Numbered from the stretch's first letter, positions 47,303-58,928 are shown. The stretch is DNA of 64,000 bases from Gnetum montanum (GCA_015680685.1 MNCI01002043.1:58740-122739), one strand, 5' to 3'. Translations and numbers: made by a program. Notes: generated by a model from the letters alone, not told the origin.

Positions 47303-47317
47303 TTAATCGTGGGGGTA
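47303..47317 (+). promoter_or_regulatory. Polypurine tract, RE5
   Basis: TTAATCGTGGGGGTA directly before the LTR TG at 47318. Confidence 0.8.
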
Positions 47318-48237
47318 TGATAAAACCTTTTTGTAATAGGCCATGATATCGTATCTACAATATCGCATCTATAATATCATATGTATGACATCACAACCTT
47401 GCATACATCATCGTTGATGCGATGTAGCGAGTCCTAGTCATCCCTATAAACATCAACACTTGGTCATGTCAACAAAACAACTTTCATTTCACCCTTAGCA
47501 AAATTCTTGTAGTTTGTTTTCATAGTTTAAACTTAGCGATAGAGTGAATGCTTACATTGTGGTGTTAAATAATTGTATGAAATCTTTATTCAAGTGGATT
47601 GCACTTGGGCACAATTCATGAACAGAAATAAAGATTGAGATTGTTTGCCACCATTGTAGAATTACACTTAGTTGTTTATTTTCTGCTTAGTCATTTTCTT
47701 TACTTAGTTTAATTTTCATGCTTACTTTAGCTTAGTCCTTTACATTTCTTACATACTTTCCGTTTCCATTTTTATTAATAAGGAAAAATGGATACAATTG
47801 GTTTTGAGCATTAAGTGTACTCGTTTGGTAACCCAATAGTGACTTCACTTAATTCGCTCAGTAGTGAATTCACTTGGTAATCCCAGTAACAGTTACATGA
47901 GCCCAAGAAGTGTATAGCAAGCCAAGAACAACTACTCATTGTCATAGAATATAATAGAGTTACATTTATGATATTGCCTAGTTTTAGATTTTACTCTCAC
48001 TCTCATTATGTTTGCACTTAAGAGTAAATGGAGCCCGTAACATCAAGATATCACATGCCTCACTTAGAGTTAAACCATACACTTGCACTTCACTAACTTG
48101 AAGTGAGAAGATAATGATCATGAACAAATTCTCAACCACTAGCATACTTACATGGCCCATACACAGATTACGATCTAGTTACATGCATGCATTCATGACT
48201 TTTATGGTAGAGTGTTGGCATATCTAACCACTCATCA
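47318..48237 (+). repeat. RE5 3' LTR
   Basis: 920-bp LTR opening TGATAAAACC and closing CCACTCATCA. U3 array: CATGATATCGTATC, ACAATATCGCATC, TAATATCATATG, TGACATCACAACC, TTGATGCGATG; TATA box at 47444-47450. Its 5' partner is not in the window. It interrupts RE6 on its right side. Confidence 0.85.
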
Positions 48238-50541
48238 AATGGTGACATTAATACCATTACAACACTCATACCAATGCCAAACATCAATAATAAACACAAT
48301 AGGAAAAAACAAATGCTAAAACTACCCAACATAAGAAGCACATTTCTTTTTCTTATGCATAATATTTCATAACATTTTCAGTATGCAAAACATTTGCACA
48401 TTCATAATCATCAACAATGACATTCTCAGCTATGAGAGTAGCGTCATGATTTATATCAAATGCGTTACACTCAATAGTATAAAATATATCATCATCACAA
48501 ATATTTTTTCCACTATTCACCATCACAAATTCTTCCAAACTATGGAGCGTTAATAAAGAATTCAAACCCTAATCATCATTTCCAAAAAAATGTAGGCAAT
48601 AATCTAAAGTTACTATGATCCTTATGCATAGTCCAAATATTATTCTCTCCATAAAAAATAGCTTTATTATGAAATTTCCATGGTCTCCAAAAAATTAAAT
48701 TAGCACAATCAATAGGAATCATATCGCAAATTATTCTATTATGAAAATTAACAATGGAATAATCAACAACACATTGCTCTTTTAGTTACTTATAATGATT
48801 TTTCATCATCCAATGTACCTTTTAAGGATTAGGGTGAAAAATATTATCAAGCTGCAAAAACATCACAACCTTAGAAGAAGAAATCACTTTTTCTTGGGTT
48901 CCACCATCAACAAGTACCTTCAAAAAATAACCCTTAACATCATAATGAGTTCTAGAAAAACTTGTTTTCATGGTATCTTCAATTGCATTCAAATTTCCCA
49001 TAAGGGTATTACTATTTAATTCACAATGCTCAATAATATTCAAAGATTTACTATCATAAACTTCCTTGAACTTTTTGATTTATTTTCTTCTTCTTGAAAT
49101 TTTTGTATTTCTTTACCCTTGGATGAACTCTTCCTTAACTTGTCAAATTCCCATTACATATGATCAGTTTCACTACAATAATAACAGTGCATCTTACCTT
49201 AGTCCCTTCATTGTTTTGGAGATCTAGCCCTTTTTCTTTTCCTTCTTGGAGGTGATCTAGACTCTCTTTTCTTTCTTTAATCATCTTTAATTTTCTCCTT
49301 GGCTTCCTTCTTTGACTTTTTTAGTTGCTTACTTTTCATTTCTTTGCCTATGATTATTTTATTTATTTAAACCAAACTTACTTAGTTTCATTTTACCCTT
49401 GAAAGCAAGATCATAAGCTTCATCAAGAGTCTCAGGTTCATAAAATGCTAACTCTTGTTAATATTACATTCCTAGACCATCAATAAAATTAAAAGCTTTC
49501 TCATACTTTAACCAACAATAGCTGTACTCAAAAGTATTACAAAATTCAATATAAAAATCTTTTACCTCTCTTTCTTTATGTCTAAAAAATTTGAGTTTCT
49601 TAATGACTTCATGGCAAAAGGACTTCACAAATTTTCTACTTCAACATGAACTCCAAAAGTGATCAACTTTCAATAGGTCTATAGTGTTCTTCAAAATACT
49701 TGATGCATTATCTATCCCATCATTTGGCTACTAAACTTTCAAGCTTACACTCAATAATATGGATCTTAGATTGAATAATAATTTGCTTAAGGAAATACTT
49801 ATGCATAGTCCTTAACTAGGATAAAAAGAAATATGTACCTTTGATGCTTTCGAAAATAGGGATGTCAACAAGAGGGACTCTTAAAGCACTTCTCAAAATT
49901 CATATGACTTAAAATTCTCTTCTGAATTAGTATGAATGAAAGGTGACTTAAAATTCATACCTTTGAGGTCTAGGTTCTTACCTTGTTAAAACACTTGAAT
50001 TTCTCCTTCTTGATCCACTTATAGAAGCAAAAGAAATTTCTTCTTCCTCAATCTCCATCAACCTTGGAATGACTTCTTGCATTTCAACCACAAAAGATTT
50101 GAAAATATCCTTGAGCCCATCAAGCTCTTGGATATTCTTTTTCTTTGGAGCCATAGCTTCAATAAGCCTAAGATCAAGTTCTCAAAATAATAAAAGTAAC
50201 ACACACAAACAAATACTCAAAGCTAGGTAAAATTGTAAAATACCCACAACAATATTCATTCAACTTAAGATAGGTAACACTATGCTTTAGCACAAAATCA
50301 CAAATCTAAAATAATTCACTTCAAACCTTAGACTCTTCTAGCAATTGGGTGCTCAATTATCATAAAAGCAACATGATCCAACTAAGATCAAATCATATTC
50401 CCACTAATTTTATCATTTCAAACCTCTATATGGATGGAAAAAACAACCAAGAAGATCAAATTCTTTAAAAGCTCTTAAAATTCTTTAAAATCATTCTAGA
50501 TAATGAAGAAATCTCAAAACAAGATGTATATGCCTCCAAAA
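48238..50541 (-). pseudogene. RE6 gag and flanking internal DNA, decayed
   Basis: Minus-strand element of a different Ty3/gypsy family. Gag opens at the ATG at 50154 (MAPKKKNIQELDGLKDIF). The capsid region near 49400-49600 reads EREVKDFYIEFCNTFEY and PETLDEAYDLAFKGK, as in chromovirus-type gag. A classical CX2CX4HX4C knuckle at about 49145-49192 reads CYYCSETDHM with the last Cys changed. From 48353 to 49043 two open stretches continue the region but match nothing I recognise; protease and RT are not reached because RE5 cuts the element at 48237. Confidence 0.55.
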
Positions 50542-50559
50542 CCAATGCTTTGATACCAA
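50542..50559 (-). promoter_or_regulatory. Primer binding site, RE6 (tRNA-iMet type)
   Basis: Sense TTGGTATCAAAGCATTGG, two bases after the LTR end, matches the common initiator-Met primer TGGTATCAGAGC with one change. It separates RE6 from the tRNA-Asp family. Confidence 0.8.
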
Positions 50560-50561
50560 GA

Positions 50562-51342
50562 TGATGAGGATTTGATCCCACAACCCCTTCAAGCTCATGA
50601 TTCCACAATACTTCCAAGCTAAATTGACTTGGAGAAATCAAGAATAAATAGAAATGGAGTAATTCTCCCTTGATTATATTGAATTCTACAAAGAAATATA
50701 ACATAGAGGCAATATATGTTCTTAATGATTCCTCTCAACTCTTCCCCAATTATGGCTCACCCAATAAAGCATATAAGAGCACACTCTTAAGACAAGAAAA
50801 TACTCATAAGATACTCTTTTACCTATCCCTAGGCTACTCTTTCTCTTAGTTTTCTTTCTCTTTCTTCTCCTACCAAGCTCACAATTTATAGCCTTTTGGA
50901 TGTCTTTTTAGCTTCCCTTGATAATCTTTCAACTACCCTTAGCACCTAAATTGAAAAGTCCAAAGCATCCCAATTATTTCAAAACAACCTATTAGAAGTA
51001 TCCTTTGTTTTAGGCAAGATATCCCAGGAGTGGCAAGATGTCTCACTAGTGAGGCTGAGTCTTGCAATCAAGGCATTTCTAAGATTTCAAGACATCTCTC
51101 CATCATGGCCAATACATCTCAAAGATGCAAGACATCTTGAAAACTAGTTTTAAAACATTTGTCAAGATGTCTCTAGGTCCTAAACATTCTAGTAGTAATC
51201 CTTCTAACCTTTAAGCAACATTAGACATTGAATCCTTAAGCCTTTCTTGAATTCAACATTAATCCAAAACACTTGAAACATGCACAAAACATGAGACTCA
51301 CATGAGGAAAAGTAAATTGGGGTTGAGATGTTGTACTCATCA
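50562..51342 (-). repeat. RE6 5' LTR
   Basis: 781-bp minus-strand LTR opening (sense) TGATGAGTACAACATC at 51342 and closing AATCCTCATCA at 50562. TATA box (sense GGCTATAAATTG) at about 50882-50893. Several AGACATCTTG/AAGATGTC words in U3 (sense) between about 51010 and 51180. Flank ATTTG at 51343-51347. Confidence 0.75.
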
Positions 51343-51475
51343 ATTTGATAACATGAAATTTTAATTTAAAAATATATTATAAGGTTTCAAATTTTAGATA
51401 ATTTCGTTTTGATTATTAGTTATTACTTTTGTTGAAATATTATTTCTCACACATGCCTCAAAGTTCATTATATGA

Positions 51476-51886
51476 TGATGAGTCATGAATTGGTTGGCCC
51501 TAATATCGAATACACAATATCAGGTCCCAAGAAATGATGTCAAATATCTTATATGGCCTCTATTGTACTAGCCTATAAATACAACACTTGGATGCATGGT
51601 TGAGATATAGAAAAAATAGTGTTAGTTCTCAGTTTTTTATAGTCTTTCTTAAATTTTTGCATTCAAGTTTTGTTATTCCCAGTGCATGCCTACAATGTGA
51701 TGTTTGTAATTGTATGGAACCCTTGTTTGAGTGTGACATACTTAGACACATTACATGATTGGAAATAAAGATCAAGATTACTTCCATCAGTGCCGCATTT
51801 ACTTAAATGTATTATTTTTTAATTATTTACTATTTTCTTTAGTTAATGTTTCCATTTATTGCTATTTACTATTCTTGTTATTAAGT
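51476..51886 (+). repeat. RE7 5' LTR, cut by assembly gap
   Basis: First 411 bases of the LTR matching 58929-59340. U3 words: CTAATATCGAATAC, ACAATATCAGGTCCC, ATGATGTCAAATATC; TATA box CTATAAATACAAC at about 51580. Confidence 0.8.
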
Positions 51887-52427
51887 NNNNNNNNNNNNNN
51901 NNNNNNNNNNNNNNNNNNNNNNNNNNNNNNNNNNNNNNNNNNNNNNNNNNNNNNNNNNNNNNNNNNNNNNNNNNNNNNNNNNNNNNNNNNNNNNNNNNNN
52001 NNNNNNNNNNNNNNNNNNNNNNNNNNNNNNNNNNNNNNNNNNNNNNNNNNNNNNNNNNNNNNNNNNNNNNNNNNNNNNNNNNNNNNNNNNNNNNNNNNNN
52101 NNNNNNNNNNNNNNNNNNNNNNNNNNNNNNNNNNNNNNNNNNNNNNNNNNNNNNNNNNNNNNNNNNNNNNNNNNNNNNNNNNNNNNNNNNNNNNNNNNNN
52201 NNNNNNNNNNNNNNNNNNNNNNNNNNNNNNNNNNNNNNNNNNNNNNNNNNNNNNNNNNNNNNNNNNNNNNNNNNNNNNNNNNNNNNNNNNNNNNNNNNNN
52301 NNNNNNNNNNNNNNNNNNNNNNNNNNNNNNNNNNNNNNNNNNNNNNNNNNNNNNNNNNNNNNNNNNNNNNNNNNNNNNNNNNNNNNNNNNNNNNNNNNNN
52401 NNNNNNNNNNNNNNNNNNNNNNNNNNN
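51887..52427. other. Assembly gap, 541 N
   Basis: Run of N replacing the end of the RE7 5' LTR, its primer site, leader and gag N-terminus. The two open frames drawn across it are artefacts. Confidence 1.
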
Positions 52428-54335
52428 AATATCTCATAGGCATCGCAAAGAGAGTCGCCTACCCAGGCTTGATATGAATAATATTCCTAAATTTGCAGGA
52501 GGCTATGCTTCAGATCTGCAACATCATTTACAAGCATTCCATGATGCTTTTACTTTCTACAACATTGAAAGTGGGTGGCAAAAGCTTAAGCTTTTTCCTA
52601 GGACACTAATTAATAGAGCCGAAGTGTGGTATAGATTGTTAAAACCAAATTCAATCCAACGATGGTCCACAATGCTAGAACTCTTCAATAAGAAATATGC
52701 GAGGGTGTCCAACTTGAGAAGATAGATCCAAGGATGGAAGCAAGAATAACATGAACCCTTGGACATGGCCTTAGATAGATATTATTCTCTATTGAATAGA
52801 TGCCCAAGCCATGGTTTCTCTGAGGAAAGGCAACTTTTCCACATCATAGATGGGCTTCATAATGAAACAAGGGAGACCCTTGGAATGTATGCTCTAGGTC
52901 AATTATACGAGCTACAAGCCCATCAAATCTGAGAACTAATCAAGCGTGTGGCAAAAGAAGAAGGAGAGATATGCAAATGGGAGAATGTCAAGAAATATCA
53001 CTAGGACCCAACTCTTCAACAAACAGATTTCCATATCTATGGTAAGGAGAAAGAAACGCTCTCGATAAGGTGATACCACAACAAACCTTGCTGATACAGA
53101 AGTTTATTGATAAACTTGAAGCAAAGTTTAATAGGATGTTAAAATGGATATATGAAAATGTTACAACTCTCATTGAGATGGTCAAGGAGAGGATCATGCA
53201 AAACAAGCCAGGTGATCACAATAAACAAAGGATACAAAATCAAGAAATAGCTAGGAACACTTTTCGACAAACAAAAAAAATGGCTGAAGAAAGTAAGGCT
53301 ATAAACTCAACCATAGATGATGATAATGGATGTGACATCTGCATATATGACCATCAGAAGGGCCATTGCCCAGTCTTGTTGCATCTACATGAGTATTGGG
53401 CAAGTGCTTTAAATCCAAAGTTTGTACAGAAGCACATGCCTGAGAGATTTCCCCTTCCACAAGGTAATTATAAACAGTCCCACAACCAATCATACCATCC
53501 TAGGGGGACTTCTTACTAGCCTAAACGTTATCATCAACCATAGTGGCAACAACCATAGTCGTGGGGAGGGGGGGCGCAGCCACCACCAAATCAGCCCTAT
53601 CCTTCTTATCCACCAAAACTACATGGATATTATGTTCAACACCCTATTTCTCCAACTAGTTCTAAATCCTTTACTTCAAATCATCACTATCACTCTCCCA
53701 AGTACCATCAACCCATGACATCCCCAAATAGATCACCACCCCGTGCCTCTTACCATCCATCCTACCCTCGATATTCTCATACTCCACCTCATCACATGCC
53801 ACCACTAAGGACACAAGAAGGTTTTGCACCACAACATTAACAAACAAATATCACTTGTGCTAAAAATGTGCATAAACATGCTGACACCAATAGATCTCAA
53901 CCGCCATGTCGGAAACATCCCTTCCTTAGGAAAGGCCATAAGTTGAAGTAAAACACTCATGGATCTACCACATCATTTGAACCAACACAATGCCAATCTC
54001 ATGCAATGCCTCCCTTTTCATTACCTCTATCCTCTGATCCTACACAAGGGCCACCATCTATCATTACTCTAATTCCAAACCCAAGCAATGAATCTACAAG
54101 CATGGGGAAACCAACAAATTTGTGCATACCATATCATGATCAAGGATGCAATCATGGGCTATACATCCATCAGATTAACACACCTCATGTCCTGACCCAC
54201 CAAACATTTAACACTCAAGTGTATGACCAACGGTTTGTCTACCCAACCACCACAACATCAAAAGACACCCAGTGGCTAAGGAATGAATATTTATTGTTGT
54301 TTTATACATGCATAGATCCTATCTATCTACTTTAA
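52428..54335 (+). pseudogene. RE7 gag
   Basis: Gag without its N-terminus. Recognisable pieces: RLDMNNIPKFAGGYASDLQ, LFPRTLINRAEVWYRLLK, LELFNKKYARVSNLRR (52428-52725); PLDMALDRYYSLLNRC near 52760; a linker at 53070-53300; the knuckle-like motif at about 53335-53372 (CDICIYDHQKGHC, X4 before the last Cys); a Pro/His/Tyr-rich tail ending near 54335 with TYNTQV/KDTQWL-like words shared with RE2 and RE3. A handful of stops and shifts. As in RE3, no protease follows. Confidence 0.8.
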
Positions 54336-54357
54336 TCCTTGTCATGGCCAAATGTTT

Positions 54358-54374
54358 AGTCATGGGGGTCACCC
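54358..54374 (+). promoter_or_regulatory. G-rich box with palindrome after RE7 gag
   Basis: AGTCATGGGGGTCACCCCC: polypurine-tract word plus TGGGGGT-C-ACCCCCA-type inverted repeat, as in RE3 at 12974. Confidence 0.5.
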
Positions 54375-56003
54375 CCCATTCTAATCTTCAGGATTCATAA
54401 GTGTTTTCCATCTTTTTGTTTTACAATTTTTTGTCATTTTCTCATTTCTTAATACAATTTTTCCTATTCCTTTCAAATTTTTCTATTTGTTGTTTTCGTA
54501 TTCTTGTTAGTAATCTTGCTTATGAATAAAATGATCATGTTGCCCATTGAGGTGAGGTTTTCTCTATGTTGTCAAGTCATAAGAAACTGGTTATCCAAAT
54601 AGTGAGACCATGGCATCCATCCACTCATTCCATTAATAAGAGGTTCTTTCTCTAGTCATAATGATATTCGTTTTTATCATCCAACCTAAAAATAAATCCA
54701 TAATCATTGTGTCTAGGTAGAAGAGTGCAAAATCAAGGTGGAATGTAAGGGATGTGACATCAAGGGGATTTGTGGATTCTCTTTGGCCACTTCTGTATGT
54801 TCTATCATGTTGCTAAGGTTGTAATTATATCCTTGTCGATCTAATGAAAAATGGAAGTAAGAGTACCATAAAAAGGCACTAAATAAATTTTGTGGGTCCC
54901 ACTAGAAAGACATGTACCCATGCTTGAAGGTTAATGGCTTCTCAGAACTTCTAGCACAAAAAAAAAACATGTGTGCCATAAATAAGCTCTTCCCTTGGAC
55001 AAAATGCCAAGTGATGTTACTCCTTGCAACTATGATAGTCTTATGGTTGTCCACCGATGTGATGAAACAATGCGATGTCACTAAAATGTGGTTTGAACTT
55101 GGTTTGAATCTTGGAATGAAGGACTCATGATTATTTAACCATTAATAACACACAAGGATTCATTGTGCCCATGGTAAGGCACCTCATGTCCCAATTTCTA
55201 CAATCCATCTCATNACTTTTTCTTACTTCTTCCAAAGCTTTTCATGTCAACGACTCCACCTTCTTACACTTCTGATGCCTTCATAAGCTTTCCTACTCAC
55301 CCTGGAACTATGAACCTAACCTAAAACCTTCCAAACAATCCTAGAGCTTCATTTCTTATGCTAAGTACCCCCATGAGATGCTTATTCATGGACCCCAATA
55401 TCAAGTACTTGATATTGGGTGGGATGCAACATTGGATACTCGATATCAGGTTGCACAAAACCTATATATATGATCCCCACAGTGCTTAAACTTCGTTCTC
55501 ATCATTTGCAACTAGGGGAGCTTTTCAAATTTTCTCTCACACTTAGAGCTCTATGCAACCAACTACCACTTGCTATATTTGGCTCTCTACCACTTTGATT
55601 CTCATACCGTTTGAACCTATTTAACCCTGAAGTGTTCCTGTTAGTCGTGGGGGTGCTTGCATGAGAAACTTGCACCACTTTTTCAAAATTTGCTATTGCC
55701 TGAAGGATATTATAAGGATAAGAACGTTAAAAATCACAAGTGTTATATTGAAAAATCAATCGTGGTAATGTCAAAAACCTTAATTTTTCCACCCAAGGGA
55801 CCATAATCATTATAATAAGTCACACATAAGGAAAAAGGAACCAATTGCAAAGGGTCATAAAAGATGATAAACACTTTTTGAATATTTTTCTTGAAAATGT
55901 TTCTAACTCTGCAATTATATGAACTAAGGTAACGAGTAAGGTATAAACTACTTAACGATAAAGAACACAACCTTAGCAACATCTAATCTTTGCTTGATTG
56001 CAG
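54375..56003 (+). other. RE7 non-coding spacer
   Basis: Co-linear with the RE3 spacer: T-rich tract, conserved stretch 54540-54800, ACATGTACCCATGCTTGAAGG block at 54908-54930, then a break at N 55214 where the stem-loop block should be. After that the promoter-like segment 55390-55475, a G-rich box at 55641-55655 and the acceptor TTGATTGCAG ending at 56003. No coding region. Confidence 0.6.
55390..55475 (+). promoter_or_regulatory. Promoter-like segment with 26-bp palindrome before RE7 aORF
   Basis: A perfect 26-bp palindrome at 55394-55419 (half-site CCCAATATCAAGT), a further GATATCAGGT at 55442-55451, then a TATA box CCTATATATATG at 55461-55472. The RE7 LTRs carry CCCCAATATCATATATGTGATATC (3' copy, given here as landmark words CCCCAATATCA and TGATATC) and AATATCAGGT (5' copy) at a comparable distance from their TATA boxes. 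About 530 bases separate this TATA box from the aORF ATG. Confidence 0.5.
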
Positions 56004-58738
56004 ATGGCTCCAAAAAGAGAAGCACAAGGAGAACCTTCGCAACGAGTAGCCAAGCGCCCATGAGGTGGCCAAGGCCAACAAGGCAAACATGCAAAGCACG
56101 AGGAGCAAGAAGCCTAATTATTCAACATTCATCAAGAGGCTCCTATCATAGGATAATCAGTCCAAGGGGAGGCTGTATAACCATAAGCCCCCATGCAAGG
56201 ACAACATCTCATGTTGTCCTCGAAATGCCTTGAGGCCATTCAAGAAAAATCCATGCTGACCATAGTCATCATGGAGATGAACTTTGGCCTATTTATGGAG
56301 TTTGCTCTAGAAGCAGTTTAGACACAACTTTAGGCGTCACCTTTGTGACCTATTCTTTCAGACAGTGACAAGTGGTATCTTGGAAAAACATACCAATTCT
56401 GGCATAACAAGGAGGAAGGCACCATAGTTAGCATGTGTGAAGTCAATGTTGACTTCTTGGTTACAACAATAGTGGAAGCTCTAAATTTGCCAAATGAAGG
56501 GGTTAAGTTAGCCCATCTATCTACAAGATCTAACCCTGACACAAGAAAGCTATGGTTGATGAGGGCATACGGTAAGGATGACAAGACATATAATGAATTG
56601 ACTCTAAAGGAGAGAACCTATTTCAAAATAGGAGCATATCATCTATTTCCCACCAAAGGACTCAACCAAATCTCCACCTATGCAGCCAAGGGAAGTGGCA
56701 TCCTAATGGGCAAGTACATAGCCAACCTTTCCCAAATATATTGTATAGAGATCCAAAGGTAGTTTGAGGAGAAAAAGGCAAGGAAGCCAACACTCCCATT
56801 CCCTTGCCTAATCAAAAAGTTATGCAAGTGTGTTGGAATCCTAGGGTACACAAACGATGTTTCTAGAAAGGCTCAGAGCACTTCCTTCGCAAAGTTGCTA
56901 AAATCTGTAGCACCAAGGAAAGACCTTGGTGAAGAACAAGAACTGGAGAAGGAAGCAAAACTAGAAAAAGAAGCATAACAAGAGCCTAAACAATGCCTTG
57001 AAATACAAGCTCTACCACCACCACTACTGCAAGACTATAGACCCTCAATGAGCTAGTTGCAAAAAATTGCTAAGACACTCAACTGGGAAAGTAGGGAAGA
57101 ATCAAGCCTCTTTAGAGTCTTGGATGAGGTACAACCCACCATTTCAGCTGATCTGGCAAGAGGGTAGATCTCACTACAATCAGGAGAAGAATCCTAGTGG
57201 TCTAGACAAATCTCTGGTAATGCCACATCCTTCCAAGTGATGCTTTAGATGGGAGAAGGTGCCACAGTATTAGTAATGCAGCATCATGATGTGGCAAGTG
57301 CAACTAAAGTGATTACAAACCACATTAAAGAATCATTCAATGTGCTTGTTGTGCCCCTAGTAGATCTGATTGGGACTAGAGATGCACAAATGCTTGCTGA
57401 GACTTCAATGAGTCTTGCGGCACATGAGGATGTATTAGATCAATTGCTACATATAATGCAAGTGATGAACACCTTATTTGACATTCCCAGTGAAGTCACT
57501 GTAGCACAATCAAGCCTCATTGCCACTAAAGAAAAACTAGTCATGACAGAGACCAGGGCAAAGCACACAAAAGTAGAAGTGCAACGATTACAATAAGAGT
57601 TGGGCACCCTGAGAGCCAAAAGGTGAGATCCTGCTTAATTTATCATGCCTAACCAGGTAGAGCAATTTAGAATAAAGCAGATGATCAAGTTGACTGAAGA
57701 AATTAAAGCTGTTAAGTAAGAAAAGAGACAATGGTCTAGAATGCCTCTATTGCTAATGCACAATCCCATGCTTACAAAAGGGCATTGACCACCACTCAAG
57801 AGGAGGATAAATAGCTTGCTACAGAAAACTCTAGGTTGACCACCATTGAACAAAAAAATAATATTCTAGAAGAAATCATCCATCAGTTGAGGAAGCAACT
57901 GATGAGGGTCAACCAGGATATCAGCAGATTGGCCAAGAAAAATAGAACCCTCTCAATGGAGGAGGTTCGTGCTATTCAACAAAAGTCAGCAATCGAAATC
58001 AGCACATGGCAAAATGAGGCCAAAAAACATGAGAAGCTAAAGAAACACTTCCACGACCAAGTAGACATATATAAGCAAATAAATGAAAAGGAAATCCAAA
58101 AGGCTAAAGCCAGTATTGGAGCCATGTCAACACAAGATCCCGACTAGCAACCCATCTTGGATAGTTATGCACGGGTCGATCAAGCAAAAGTGAAAAACAA
58201 AGACCCACAGATCCAAGATTTGAAGGAATACATGGCATTGGCTAACCTCAAATATGCCAACCTTGCCAGGTTAATAGTAGGTTGGCCCAAAAGCAAGCGA
58301 GAAAAATAGGTAGCAACCAGTTATGCATTGTATAAAAAAGAGTTTGCACATAGAAAAGATGCTTTGCAAAAGCTCCATGTGGCAAACACAGAATTTAAGG
58401 TGGTTAAAGCTAACTACCATGGACAAAAGGATGCCGCCTCAAACCTAGCTAGGAGATTAATAGATTATCAAGAATTAAGAGAGAAATCTAGGGCCTTTGA
58501 GAAAGAACGATGACAGTTTGTGGCCTAGTATGTGAAGGTCAATAAGATGTTCCTGTAGCTGTCATGTCCTTGGGATGTACCAATGCTAGCACACATTGGT
58601 TTAGCAGCATGGATGGCACATGACCCATGGACAAAAGAAGAAAAGTTGCAGGCATTGCTTGATCGCTACAAATTTCACAAGCCTGGCGACAAAGGAAAGC
58701 ACCCAATGGAAGAGTCACTGCCTTTGGGAACTACATGA
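56004..58738 (+). pseudogene. RE7 aORF, best-preserved copy of the accessory ORF
   Basis: About 910 codons' worth, opening ATGGCTCCAAAAAGAG directly after TTGATTGCAG and ending TGA at 58736. Layout: basic, repetitive N-terminus (decayed); globular part at 56430-56900 with DKWYLGKTYQFWHNKEE, TRKLWLMRAYGKDDKTYNEL, GAYHLFPTKGLNQISTYA and PTLPFPCLIKKLCK, resembling the Athila-type 'putative plant transposon protein' domain; Pro-rich linker with QDYRPSMS; an open middle block 57249-57596 (GEGATVLVMQHHDVASATKV, NHIKESFNVLV, AHEDVLDQLL); a Lys/Glu/Gln-rich coiled-coil part 57600-58510; and the conserved end AHIGLAAWM, KEEKLQALLDRYKF, PGDKGK, then PLGTT-stop. No transmembrane segment is obvious. A role as env-like, DNA-binding or structural protein is open. 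Confidence 0.7.
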
Positions 58739-58913
58739 GCTTCCCTAGTTTTGCATTTGTAATATTGTGTCCCAATTTTTGTGAAACACCACTGCGGCAT
58801 GTAAAAGTCAATTGTTTTGTTTGACATTTAAGTCGGTCAATAATTCCATACCTTCCCAATATTTTGTAAAAAACTTGTTCCTCATTTTGTTTAACTCGAG
58901 GATGAGTTTTCAT

Positions 58914-58928
58914 TCAATCATGGGGGTA
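58914..58928 (+). promoter_or_regulatory. Polypurine tract, RE7
   Basis: CAATCATGGGGGTA abuts the LTR TG at 58929; upstream CTCGAGGATGAG as in RE4. Confidence 0.8.

Noticed and set aside
50130-50154. Homology of RE6 gag start MAPKKK with the aORF start MAPKR
   Set aside because: Only a few residues of a common basic start; the following sequences and families differ.
51755-52725. Open frames of 193-288 codons near 52 kb
   Set aside because: They run across the N gap; only the part after 52428 is real gag.
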